Shown piece by piece: positions 1 through 9,552 of a DNA stretch of 18,485 bases. How positions within the stretch are numbered: position 1 is the stretch's first letter; every line of letters begins with the position of its first letter. Origin of the DNA: Nephromyces sp. MM_2019 (taxonomy: Eukaryota > Apicomplexa > Aconoidasida > Nephromycida); contig JADHZB010001689.1 in assembly GCA_015657535.1 (NCBI GenBank), positions 1-18,485 of the forward strand, in the 5' to 3' direction. Both the position numbers and the translations under genes were made by a program. The notes beneath the pieces are model-generated. The model had not been told where the DNA came from. It worked only from the letters and a program-made list of their open reading frames with translations, and searched no databases.

Positions 1-496
1 GGGGAGGGGGTGCATGGAGGGTTGGGGTGTCGTGTGGGGTGCATGGTGGGTGCGTGTGTGGTTGGGTTGTGGGTTGATGGTGACGTTTGTGAGGATGTAT
101 GTAGGGGGTCTTAGGAGGGTGCGTATGGAGAGGGTTTTTGTGGGGTGGTGTATCCGGGAATGTGTCTGTGTCAGCGTTTGTGAGGGGATGCATATCTGTG
201 CGAGGTGTATGTATTCGTACAGGCTGCATGTGGGGGGGTGTATTCGTGTATGGTGGAGTGTAAGGTGGTGTGCTTATGTGGAAGGTATGATAATATGATG
301 GAGTACATGAAGTTTTGTGTGCGCAGGGTAAGTGTAGCGGCTGTAGAGTGTGAAGCTTTTTCAGGGCTGAGTCGCTCAAGGGGGTTTATTACTCTCTGAG
401 GCCGGTGTGTGTGTGCGAATGTGTCTGCACTCCTATCTATATCGCTGGACGTGCGGAAATGCATAGATGTGTGTATATGTGTGTGTATGTGTGTGT
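1..496. repeat. TG-rich low-complexity region
   Basis: The plus strand is dominated by irregular TG/GTGTG runs to about 560. No convincing exon. One strong plus-strand donor-like GTAAGT (GCGCAGG|gtaagt, near 327) follows an open stretch containing MMEYMKFCVRR, but no partner exon was found. Confidence 0.6.
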
Positions 497-1170
497 TTAC
501 ATGTCTAGATGCGTTTGTGTGTGTAGCTGTCTAGATCTGTGTGTGCGTGTGGTCGTCTCAGGATGAAGTATGGCTTGCTGGCCATAGGTTCCATACAGTT
601 TTTCCGGATACACCGGTGCCAGAACGGATACTAGCACACACCGCTGACACACACAACCCTCATACAACCTCACACCAGGATATTTCGGCAATGATTCCTA
701 AGTACTCAGCCATCAGCAGTACACGCCGAGAAATCTGCTGCTAACGAATACACACACATCACATGCGTATCACACACACACACACACAATAGATATTGCC
801 AAGGCACTACTCTATTAGTAACGCGTTTCAGCCTCCTCGTCAAGTAGACAGAATTAGTTTAATCGGAAAGCATTTACGTAATAACAAAGAGCTCGTAACA
901 CATATACACACTATACTCAAGCATACTATCCTCATACACACACAACCCACACACACAACCCACACACACAACCCACACACACAACCCACACACAGATATA
1001 CAACGAACATGCAAACTTAAATCGCGAAGACGCAAACTCATAGATACTTTGGGATGTATGTACGTTCAATCTACTAGCAATTTTGGAACATCTTCTGCTT
1101 CTTCGCATTCAGGCAGTTTATGGGGAATTTTCGCACAAACACATGCCTTTGAAGATATCAATTTTACCAT
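497..1170 (-). CDS. Gene 0: small unrecognised gene, or 3' exons of gene 2
   Basis: Exon 1170-1075 begins at an ATG and encodes MVKLISSKACVCAKIPHK then LPECEEAEDVPKLL, donor CTA|gtagat. Exon 740-674 (acceptor attcgttag, donor GT|gtgagg) encodes QQISRRVLLMAEYLGIIAEI then SW. The last exon starts at 630 (acceptor gtgtgctag) and reads VLAPVYPEKLYGTYGQQA, open to a TAA at 499-497. The junctions are in phase. An alternative donor two nt earlier puts the last exon in another frame with an early TGA, so the C-terminus is undecided. The first 32 codons would also read to a TGA at 1068-1066 as a stand-alone 34-residue ORF. No family recognised. The intron 741-1074 contains a TACTAAT branch-point-like site near 810 on the sense strand. 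Confidence 0.4.
944..995. repeat. 13-bp tandem repeat, about 4 copies
   Basis: Unit AACCCACACACAC at 944, 957, 970 and 983. It lies in the first intron of gene 0, TG-rich on the sense strand. Confidence 0.85.
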
Positions 1171-1363
1171 TACTATGGCTAGGTAATCAGCACAGCATAT
1201 AGCATTTCATGTTGAATGCTACGCATTTTCTACTGTTTTTGTCAATTTCTACAATTTCTACCTCTTCTTCTCCTTCCCAGCTTCCACCTTCCCCCACCCC
1301 CCGCCCCTACCCCACTTTTCCTCTCCCTCTTCTACTCACTCACGACACACACAACTTTCCCAT

Positions 1364-3942
1364 TTAAGTAGGATTATTCTCTAAACCCTCAAAAATGGGG
1401 GTTCCTACGTTTTGCTCTAAACCCACCAAAAGTGGTGGTATCTGCAGCTTCGCCTGCTCGCTGATACTGCAGCCAAACAGTTGAATCGCCTCAAAAACCG
1501 CTGGAAATGTGTTGCTGTTGAAGAGGCTGTAAACAACATTCTTTTCAAAAACAACGGAGAAGATGATGATTTCGTGCTGCTTACAGTCGTTGAAGAGGGC
1601 GACGATATCGCTAAAACTAGAAGGAGGGACTTTAAGCTTTACATTCCAGGGAAAGCTCAATTCGACAAAATCATCTCCATCAGGGGAAGTTTCAATCTGG
1701 GGTGAGGAGGGGAGAGTGGGGGGGGATTGGGGGGTGTTGGGTTGGGAGAGAGCCAGGGGTGTGGGGGAGAGAGGGAAGGAGTGGGGAAGAATGGGGGATG
1801 GGGAGGAGATTGGGGGGGAGTCCGGGGGTTTCGGCGTGGAGCAGAGATTGAGGGGGTAGCATGTAGGAGAGCGGCATGTGAATTGAGGGGGATGATGCGG
1901 GGGGTATTAGGCTGGGCCTATGTAGGGGGAAAAGCTTGCACACTTTTGGGGGGGTACCCGTGGATGAAGCTCGCACATGTTACCGAAATCTGATACTTTC
2001 GGAGGTGCTAGGATGCGTTGGTGTGTGTGTTATTTCTGCGTTTTCCATTGGCATATGTATGTGCTATGGTGTTGCCCACATTTTATCGTGTGCGTATGTG
2101 TTTCTCTGTTTGTGTGTGTAGAATAAAGATATGATCGGAAAATTGGAATGCACCACATGTGGCGCAGAAACAGCGGTAAGACGCCGAAGAGCAATGTGAG
2201 CAAACTAACACACACATATACACGCACCCATTCTAATGGGTAAAACAAAGAGGATTTTGCCTTCCTCTCCAGACTTTAAGATTATGCACTAGAATGGTAT
2301 AGGAATAAAGAAATCTACACAGTTTAAATGACTTAAACCTCGCACACACACTGTGTAGAGTTGCTGCTAAAATATTAAAGCATACCAAGAGTCACTCTGA
2401 CAGTATCATAGAGGTGTATGTACACCCCCATCCAAATGACACGTGCATAGATGATCGCGTAATGCTAACATATCTTCACGCACACATACAGGCACATAAA
2501 GGCACATACAGGCACACAGACACGCACAGGCACGCACAGAGATACACAGGCACAAGCACATCAACACATACCAGCACACACACCCCAACACATACCAACA
2601 CACACTAGCACAAACCTACATCACGAAGCCTCTCCAATTCCCCTCTCCAAAAGCTATCACATCAACTTACTAATTGAACAGCCTTAAAACCCCATGCTGT
2701 GTGTGTGTCGTTTTTCGGATTGGAAGGCTCAGAGATTTCTATACGCTTCCTGACCAAGCTAGAGCTGCTGTCTTTCACTGTACCTACATCGTGTGCGAAT
2801 GATTAAGAAAGAGGAAGATGAAGGCTTAAAAGGATAAGAAAGATGCGCATACACAGCCACACAGATAAGCACACAAACACACACTGATGAAGATAAATGT
2901 ACACATGGACATGTAAATAACACAGTAAAAAGCAAAAGTCCAAGTAAAAACTATAAAACACACACACATTTGACTAAACTCCCCTCACAGAAATATTTGG
3001 TTCAGCTATACGAAAAGCACATACAATAAGAACTCTCTCCAAAACAAACTCCAGCTAATTCCACACACACACGTCTACACCAACAATCTCAAGATGTATA
3101 TCGTAAAAGGGAAAAATACACACACATATAATCACTTAAACATACACACAACACACACACCACCAACACATACCAATGCACATACCAACGCTCCCCTCCA
3201 TAGAATTCCTCCCCACCCCTTCAAACCCATCGCTTCCCCCCACTCCCTCCCCAACGACCACCCCCTCCCGGGCACACGCACACACCTCCATATAGCAATG
3301 TACACTCTATTTCACTGCCTATCGGATAGTAGTAGAGTTTGATATCCGATAGAGATAAGTCAGTCGATACAGCAGAGAAGCTGTGGAGGGTCATTACGAG
3401 ATTGAAGCTTCCACCCACTTTGATGTTGCCCCCCTCAACGTCAAAATCCCACACATTCGACGCGTGAAGAGATCTGCTCGATGAGAAAGGAACTGGTATA
3501 ACTACAGGTGAGAGAAAGTACAATGAAAAGATAAACCCTGAAGAGAAAGATGGGGGGTAAGGGGGGTGAATGCAGAGTATTTTGCGTTACTACTGCAAGC
3601 AGTGAGCTTACAAGGAATAGTCCTCAACTTTAGCATCGTACCTACATAAAATGCAACCGCAATGTCTACCTTATGCAGTTTACAAGACCTCCTTTGTGTA
3701 TAAAGCACACTAGTCAACGCACACACGCACCACACACACAAACCTCCAGCAAGGCTTCCCAGTATTAGCAGTATTAATAGTACGTAGCTTAAGCCTACGA
3801 TTATGTGTGACTTCCAAAAGCTGCTCCCGTTGCGATAAACACCTTTGAGAGCTGCAACGGTTGAGTTCACCTCTGAAGGATTGGTGTGCGCTGCTCCGCT
3901 GTACAACGCTGTAGTGCTTCTTCGGTAACGCATTTCTCGCAT
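1364..3942 (-). CDS. Gene 2: single-pass membrane protein, possibly LEA_2/TMEM106-like (6 exons)
   Basis: Exons in transcription order: 3942-3744, 3537-3286, 2783-2671, 2288-2228, 2007-1958, 1696-1364. They sum to 1008 nt, all phases match, and they give 335 residues plus TAA. Residues 1-45 are polar with basic and Ser/Thr-rich stretches. Residues 46-75 form one long hydrophobic helix (LSYVLLILLILGSLAG joined to GFIFSLYFL). The rest is beta-strand-like (NVWDFDVEGGN, GGSFNLVMTLHSFSA, LSDIKLYYYPIG, KILFVLPIRM, VELSFPWNVKLKVPP). A cytosolic N-terminus with a large extra-cytosolic domain is inferred. The strand pattern resembles LEA_2/NDR1/TMEM106 domains, but this is only a resemblance. The strongest splice signals are ctttctcttcag (3538), TTA|gtaagt (2671), tataccattctag (2289) and cctcctcaccccag (1697). 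Exon 2007-1958 has the weakest donor (gtaccc) and is supported mainly by phase. The start ATG at 3942 is the first in frame; it follows a CA run ending cacag, so an upstream exon is possible. Confidence 0.68.
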
Positions 3943-4032
3943 CCTGTGTGTGTGTGTGTGTATGTGCGATAGAGAAGGTGTGAAAACGTAGACTTAAGCA
4001 TTGCGGTGCGCTATACTTCATCTAGATGAAAC

Positions 4033-4041
4033 TTTTTTATA
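4033..4041 (-). promoter_or_regulatory. Candidate TATA box of gene 2
   Basis: TATAAAAAA on the minus strand, about 90 nt upstream of the chosen ATG (3942) and 12 nt upstream of another ATG at 4021 in a different frame. It sits in the 395-nt spacer between the gene 3 stop and the gene 2 start. Sequence match only. Confidence 0.22.
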
Positions 4042-4337
4042 GGTGGAAATCTCTGTGTGCAATAGCTTAGACGCACTAGGTTGTGCTGCAGAATGCGTGC
4101 ATTATTTGGTGTGCAGTAATGAGTATGTGCATCCATGCTTGCGCATTAATGTGTGTGTGTCTATTTATGTGTAGGCTTCAGTGCATGTGTGTGTGTGTGC
4201 GCATGTGAGTTTGTGTGAATTTCAATGCTTGCACGTGTCTATGGGCGTGCACTTCTCTGTGTGTATACGCGTGTTTGTGCGCACTAATGTATGTGTGTGT
4301 TTATGTGCGCAGGCGTATGTGTGCTTGTGTGTATGTT

Positions 4338-5812
4338 TTATCTCAGGAAATCGACACAGCACTGCATCAACCAGTCAATGTATGCCCCAAGAGCTGTGTG
4401 TGTGCGATACTTTTCTCCGTCCAGCAGCACACTACGAGGCACACCAAAACGAGCAAGCTCACATGGAGCAACTACCACACACACACACACACACACAATA
4501 GAAGGCAGATGATAGGCTGTTTCGGTGAAGCTAGGCAATTCCTACAGTTTAGCATCTTCAAAAGATCAAACAATGAAGAAGCAAAAGCTGCGCACTCAGC
4601 AGCTGAGAAGAAGAAAATTTTCACAAAGTACTCAAGACCAGTGTGCTGCTTTCGGGGTGATTATGATTTGCAAGGAAAATTGTCGAAGTGTAACTGATTT
4701 AATGCCATAGAAACAAGAAATATATTCACACACAGAAAGAGGGATACAGAGGGGGGGACATCCCCACACAAAGAGGAATTTCTACACACACATGGGAAAA
4801 TCTAAGCACTCAGAAATATTCGCAAAATCCATGGAGAGGAACGTCCACAAACTCTGGAATATCAAAACACACACCCGTATATTAGTATCCAAACACACAA
4901 ACAAATATTCATCTATAAGCACATATATTGACATATAGGCACAAATATTTACAGTCACTGTACACAAGCAGAACTACACGCACAAATTAGAGTCCACACA
5001 CATTTACATGCAGACATGTATATCCACCCGAGAAGACACAATTTACGCTGTTTGTAGTAAATAATTAGTAAAACACACGTCTTCTCTTTACAGAGCAAGA
5101 ATAGAAAGCAAACGCATAGGAATAAATCACAAATTAAGTGTGCAAATGCCTACATACACAGATAGGAGTACCTTCATCAAGTTGGGAGACGATGAGTATC
5201 ATAAGATCTTCATCAAGATGATGCGACCTACAGTGACCGTCATACATAGCACTGATAGTAGCACACGCTGAAGCCCCACAAGAAGATGTATACATTTTTG
5301 AAGTTATTGAAGAAGAGGAAGAGGAAGAGGGAGAAGGGGAAGGGGAAGGGGAAGGGGAAGAAGATGAAGAGGAAGATGAAGAGGAAGACGGAGCAGAAGA
5401 TCAAGAGGGAGAAGAGGGAACAGAAGAAGGGGGAACAGCAAGAGGAGGAAGAGGATGAAGATGGCCCTGAAAAACTCCTTGATTAATGAGAGGAATGCAA
5501 GACTCAAAAGCTTAGGCAAATCTCCTAAAAATAAGGATCGCGCAATTTTATGGCCTACACAAAATCACAGTAAGAAATTAGCGCACACACATGTAATTGA
5601 ATGTCACAAGAAGAGCTACACACACATACTTAATCCACTATATTGATAGTTACACACACACACACTTAATCCACTATATTGATACCAACAGGCACACACA
5701 CATGTATGCACACATACCCCTTGCTAACATCAGGCTAGATAATATGAAAGATCAGGCTGCTTCAAACAGCGTGCGTGAAAATCTGTTAGGAAACCACTGA
5801 AATTTGCTGTTC
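4338..5812 (-). CDS. Gene 3: unrecognised protein, C-terminal exons (5' incomplete)
   Basis: Proposed exons in transcription order: 5812-5768, 5554-5504, 5267-5158, 4853-4790, 4602-4546, 4471-4338. Phases match throughout (153 codons including TAA at 4340-4338). The product looks soluble, mixed helical and Cys-rich: FSGFLTDFHARCHKIARSLF, MYDGHCRSHHLDEDLM, SLWTFLSMDFANISECLDFP, AAFASSLFDLLKMLNF, GVPRSVLLDGEKYRTHTALG, IDWLMQCCVDFLR. I recognise no family. The strongest acceptors are ttttcttcttctcag (4603), ttttgatattccag (4854) and atcttcctgcag (5813). The donors at 5504 (gtcttg) and 5158 (gtatgt, in place of a nearer gtactc) are the least certain. The 74-nt intron 4472-4545 is not a multiple of three, and the flanking frames differ, so it must be removed. 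A possible start exon is at 6393-6379 (ATG ATG AGT AAT TTG|gtaagt), but the connecting exon was not found. Confidence 0.5.
5307..5455. repeat. Purine/pyrimidine tract (GAAGAG/GGGGAA type)
   Basis: The plus strand is almost pure purine. On the minus (sense) strand it is a long pyrimidine tract ending about 40 nt before the gene 3 acceptor at 5268. Open Lys/Glu frames here are composition artefacts. Confidence 0.7.
5629..5684. repeat. Direct repeat of 20 bp, spacing 36
   Basis: CTTAATCCACTATATTGATA at 5629-5648 and again at 5665-5684, separated by CA microsatellite. Confidence 0.9.
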
Positions 5813-5852
5813 CTGCAGGAAGATAGCACACACAAACCTTAGCAGCAGATTA

Positions 5853-5863
5853 GTGTACATACA
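5853..5863. other. Near-palindrome GTGTACATACA
   Basis: Member of the motif family, about 41-51 nt upstream (sense) of the acceptor of the first proposed exon of gene 3. Confidence 0.45.
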
Positions 5864-6300
5864 GGCATTCAAGTACACACACAATAATACAGCCACGCAC
5901 ACAGGTTCACATAAGCGGGTCTGCAAGCACACAAAGGTAAACACATGAACTCACACAGGCTCACAAATACACAGATTCAAACGCAGAATTATGCAGGAAA
6001 AAATGTACACAAAATCACGTACACGTACAGGCTCATACACATAAACTGACATACACAGAATAAGGCGCACAGGCTCATGCGCAGACTCAGTCTTCCACAC
6101 ATACTGACTCACATACACAGCATGATGCACACCGTTTCATATACACAGGATCGCACAGAGGATCACACTTACAGGATCACACATAGGATCACGCACACCA
6201 ACACACACACACCTACCAACACGCAAGGTTCCACTGATATGAAATACTTTCCACAATTCACACATCCACATACCAACACACACACACGTGCTTACAGATT
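5860..6300. repeat. CA-rich region with degenerate ACACAGG/TCACAC units
   Basis: Irregular CA microsatellite, TG on the minus strand, with many dispersed units such as aggctcacac and aggatcacac. No supported exon; it would be intronic in gene 3 if that gene starts near 6393. Confidence 0.6.
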
Positions 6301-6393
6301 AGAGAAAACTACCTCATCTTCCCAAAAAGCACACATTTTTTCTCACCGAATTTCATACTTTACACAGCAGAAACTTACCAAATTACTCATCAT

Positions 6394-6592
6394 CTATTGA
6401 TTCTTCAAAAGCGTATATTTCCAGAGATTCCATATTTTCTACATATCTTTTCTTGTTACACACACAAAAATCTTTCATCGAGTCAAACCCCCCTCCCCTC
6501 CACTTTTCCCCTCGTTCTACTCTGTTTCTAAGCCACCCCCCAGCAGAAGATGTTGAATCACCACCACAGTTTGACACTTTTGCACACACTAC
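6394..6592. promoter_or_regulatory. Possible divergent promoter region
   Basis: It lies between a potential minus-strand start exon (ATG at 6393, strong gtaagt donor) and a potential plus-strand start (ATG at 6593). The sequence is low in TG/CA repeat compared with its flanks and has pyrimidine-rich plus-strand stretches near 6486-6530. The minus-strand frame across it is open for 68 codons, so it could be coding instead. Confidence 0.2.
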
Positions 6593-9212
6593 ATGCTAAA
6601 AGGAAGGAGCTGTATCTTCTTCACGAAAACACCCCCCCTCGCATCATCCAAAGAAACCTCCTTTCTCATGAAGGAAACACAAAAATTTAAAAAAAAAATT
6701 CATGGGAAGGGAAAATCTTGCTCGTATGTGTGTTGGTGTGTGTGTATGCGTGCTGGTGTGTGTATTGGTGTGTGTCTGTGTGTATGCATGCTGGTGTGTG
6801 TGTTGGTGTGTGTGTTGGTGTGTGTGTCTGTGTGTATGCGTGCTGGTGTGTATGTTGCCGTGCGTGTGTGTTGTTGCGTTCGTTGTGTGCTGGTGTTTGT
6901 GCTGACATGTGTTCTGGAGTGTGGGCTGGCGTGTGCTGGTGTATGAGCGCGAGTGTGCGTGTGTCGATGTGCATGTCGGTGTGTGTTTGGAAGCTTCTGC
7001 TTGCTCGTGTGTGTGAGTGTTACTACGGATTTATGTGTGTATAGGGCTTACTGCATATTTGTGTGCTTGGAAATGTGTGTGGACTATACGCATTTGTTTG
7101 TGTGTACGGGTCTCTATGTATTTGTGTGTGCGTGCAAGCCTCTACGTGTGCGTGTCCGCGCTTGTAGGAGTTTCCACAAGTGTGTGGATGTATGTATACG
7201 TGACTGCCAAAACACGCTTATTGGATGCAGGTGCCTTGTAAGTACGTTAATATGTGCGTGTGGAAGTCTCCACTCGTGCGTCTGTGAGTTCGGGGGTAGT
7301 GAGTAAGACTTTGAGTGTATGTGCTTGCCTTCATTGTGTGCGTCTGTGCTAGTGTCTCCACTGCCAGGTTCACACACTTGCTCATAATCCTCAGTTCGAT
7401 TTTGATGTGTGTGTTCTCGTTCCTTTGTGTTTGCCTTTGTTTAGCTCTTTGCACATGTATACTGCTACCGATATGCGTAGCATCGGCACTCCACTCGCAC
7501 ACACGATTGCGTGTACTCACACACACGCATTATTGTGTTTACTCGCACACAGGCACTCGCACATTCTTGCTCATACACACACATACACACATACCAACCC
7601 AGACACACAGCAACCCACACCAACACACACGCATACACCAACCCACACACATGCTCCAAAACAAAGTTTTCAAGTTTTCAGCATTATCCTGCTGATATAG
7701 AAACGTAGAAAAGATGAGAATTTACCGCTTTTAAAGGAATTTACGATATTTTTTCTCTTCAAAATACCATTAAATATCAACAAAGGAGGAAGTTTGGAGT
7801 AAAAACTGCAAAAAGCTGTGAAAATGAGAGGCGAAGTTTGCAGGTGAAGAAGAGATTTGTATTTTGAAGGTTGTGGAGAACAAGTGTGGAGATTTCGACG
7901 AAAATGTGGGATAAGTAATCCTAGACACACACAGCTACATACTCGCACACTCACATAATCAGAGGTCCACACTCATATATACACACACCCACATAAATAC
8001 ACAGCTTCATCCTCACACACCCACATAAATACGCAGCTTCATCCTCACACCCACACACACAATAAATCCCACAAACTCACAATTAATGCAAAAAACTCAC
8101 ACACATACACTCAGAATCCCACAAATTCACACACACATTCACGGATACCCACACACACACACACGTATGAGGCTTCAACAGTTGCAAAGCCTAAATTCAG
8201 CGGTAAAGATTGATGATGTCATGGAAACTAAGGAAAATAAGCTTCAGCCTACTATTTAGCTAAAAATGTAGTTTCACACCCAAAAGTGCTTTTAGTGGCG
8301 GGCTAAAACGAGAATTTTATCGTTTTTTGTAAAGAAAAAATTCGATTTTTTCAATGTGTGTGTGTGCCTGTGTGTATGTCTAAGTGTGTTCCTGTGTGTG
8401 CGTCTGTGTGTGTCTAAGTGTGTGCGTCTGCGTGTGCCTCTGTGCGTGTGTCTAAGTGTGTGTCTGTGTATTTTACTGTGTGTATTTCTGAGTGTATATA
8501 TCTTTGCGCGCATATTCGGGTGTTTATGTGCGAGCCGATTCAAAGAAATCCTGAGAAAAAGTGTGCAATAAAGAGGCAATCAGCTAGCTCTATGAAGCAG
8601 GCTTGTTGCCCAGTCTAGAATAAAGAGAATTAGAGGCTACTGTTTTTAAAGAGCTTATATAGGTGGGAGGAATGAGCTTGTCATATCAGCAAAGTTAAAT
8701 GCACACACATAGGTGTGCAAACAGAGAAACTTGTATATAGATGATCCTTTTGTAGACACACACATAAGCGTGAACACGGGCTCACACACGCAAGGACTAA
8801 TATATAGTCAAGTAAAGAAAGAAACAAGCAAGGACTCCCACACACCCCCAATTACTCCCACACACACATAAGTGGCAATTGATATACACACACAAGCAAA
8901 ATTTCACCAACATAAGGCTGTAGCCCACACACACAAAAGCCTATTACAGGAGAAACCCCTATCCTAAAGAAGCAAAGCTTTTCCAAAGACTTTAGAAGGC
9001 TTTTGCCACCAATGAAGGCTTTCTATGATAAAGAAGATCCACAGTAAGCCTAAACTAGGAAAAACAAAACACACATTTGATGTGTATCTACTTCCTCCTC
9101 TTCATCTCTTCAATCTATACTCCTCTTCTTCACAAGACTTTTCGAATCTCCACAGCTTCTTCTGTATAACTTAGTCTTATTTGTAAAAACTGTAAAACTG
9201 GAAATTTGCTAA
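6593..9212 (+). CDS. Gene 5: candidate plus-strand gene, incomplete model
   Basis: Possible exons: 6593-6723 (ATG start, 43 codons, donor TC|gtatgt), 7786-7843 (RKFGVKTAKSCENERRSLQ, donor CAG|gtgaag), 8535-8560 (RFKEILRK), 8950-9043 (ETPILKKQSFSKDFRRLLPP then MKAFYDKEDP, donor CA|gtaagc) and 9137-9212 (LFESPQLLLYNLVLF.., TAA stop). The last three join in phase, and so do the first two. No exon linking 7843 to 8535 was found. The best-supported part is the final pair: acceptor cctcttcttcacaag, donor gtaagc, 93-nt intron. The protein would be basic and is not recognised. TG microsatellite on the plus strand at 6725-7470 and 8350-8500 fits the sense-TG intron style seen in the minus-strand genes. 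Antisense frames in the same region are also open, so strand assignment is uncertain. Confidence 0.33.
6725..7470. repeat. TG-rich region with GTGTGTTGGTGTG units
   Basis: The plus strand is almost continuous TG/TTGG/CTGG microsatellite with short interruptions. One possible small plus-strand exon at 7368-7406 (VHTLAHNPQFDFD, acceptor ctccactgccag, donor GAT|gtgtgtg) is noted without confidence. Confidence 0.65.
7500..8165. repeat. CA-rich stretches flanking an AT-rich unique block
   Basis: CA microsatellite at 7500-7655 and 7925-8165 surrounds an AT-rich unique block (7660-7920) that is open in several frames on both strands. Only the 7786-7843 plus-strand exon has both splice signals and a usable phase. 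Confidence 0.45.
7988..8050. repeat. 32-bp tandem duplication
   Basis: Two 31-nt copies (7988-8018, 8020-8050) differing at one base: cccacataaatac then A or G then cagcttcatcctcacac. Confidence 0.85.
8620..8940. repeat. Non-coding stretch with CA microsatellite
   Basis: Unique AT-rich sequence with two AATAAA boxes (around 8567 and 8620, plus strand) followed by short CA runs. No exon seen. Confidence 0.45.
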
Positions 9213-9217
9213 TTTCT

Positions 9218-9223
9218 TTTATT
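9218..9223 (-). terminator. Candidate polyadenylation signal of the SLC33-like gene
   Basis: AATAAA on the minus strand, 151 nt past the TAG stop and just beyond the 12-bp purine repeat. It lies six bases past the proposed stop of plus-strand gene 5, so the two 3' ends would converge. Confidence 0.4.
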
Positions 9224-9244
9224 TAAGTTTTTCTTCTTCTTTTT

Positions 9245-9340
9245 CTCCCTCTTTTTCTCCCTCTTTTTCTCCCTCTTTTTCTCCCTCTTTTTCTCCCTCT
9301 TTTTCTCCCTCTTTTTCTCCCTCTTTTTCTCCCTCTTTAT
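9245..9340. repeat. 12-bp tandem repeat, 8 copies
   Basis: CTCCCTCTTTTT on the plus strand; GAGGGAGAAAAA on the minus strand, directly downstream of the transporter stop. Because the unit is 12 bp, the minus strand stays open as (EGEK)n in a frame other than the transporter's. Confidence 0.95.
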
Positions 9341-9373
9341 CCCCCCCTGCTACTCCCTCCTCTTCTTCCTCTT

Positions 9374-9552
9374 CTAAGACGTTTTCGGAGGACGAATTCC
9401 ATACAATCGCCACATTGGAGCCTCAAATTCTCCGAGTTTTTTCATGTATTTTCGCGAGAAAAACATCCAAAAGAGGCCAAAAGAAAAGCATAAAGCAGCC
9501 ACAATGTGGTAGCTATCGATAACTGTAATGCATCCAGCTGATCCTGATTTGC
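9374..9552 (-). CDS. SLC33A1: SLC33-like terminal exon 14
   Basis: 58 residues and a TAG at 9376-9374. [15 protein letters not shown], last helix [11 protein letters not shown], then a basic tail [18 protein letters not shown]. It matches GGSCVTALDGYY..WWFFLGPKFKKL. Acceptor ttaaatttcttcag. Confidence 0.93.

Noticed and set aside
1379..1424. Two CTCTAAACCC words resembling plant-type telomere repeats
   Set aside because: Only two separated copies, inside a coding exon; no tandem array.
1421..1705. Plus-strand open frame with EEAVNNILFKNNGEDDDFVL and a gtgagg donor
   Set aside because: It is antisense to the last exon of gene 2, which has the stronger acceptor (cctcctcaccccag), correct phase with five other exons and a stop. 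No downstream plus-strand exon fits its phase.
2706..2814. Plus-strand frame reading RLRDFYTLPDQARAAVF to a stop
   Set aside because: Antisense to a gene 2 exon that has a TTA|gtaagt donor and matches phase on both sides.
5286..5519. Lys/Glu-rich (plus) and Leu/Pro-rich (minus) frames
   Set aside because: Produced by a purine/pyrimidine tract that serves as the region before a gene 3 acceptor.
6383..6660. Minus-strand frames with EVSLDDARGGVFVKKIQL and YVENMESLEIYAFEES
   Set aside because: Protein-like, but they could not be joined to any neighbour in phase. The plus strand is equally open, and the strong gtaagt at 6378 is not usable from this frame because a TAA precedes it. Left as an ambiguous region.
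6669..6723. P-loop-like GKGKSC at the end of the plus-strand frame
   Set aside because: The preceding residues (KFKKKIH) do not fit a GxxxxGKS loop after a hydrophobic strand; they come from an A-rich run.
6687..7659. Long frames on both strands rich in Cys/Val or Thr/His
   Set aside because: They are the translations of TG and CA microsatellite; no unique protein-like sequence or consistent splice signals over most of their length.
7670..7972. Minus-strand 100-codon frame in the AT-rich block
   Set aside because: Three minus frames and one plus frame are open there, which points to AT/CT composition. The plus-strand 58-nt exon has better splice signals.
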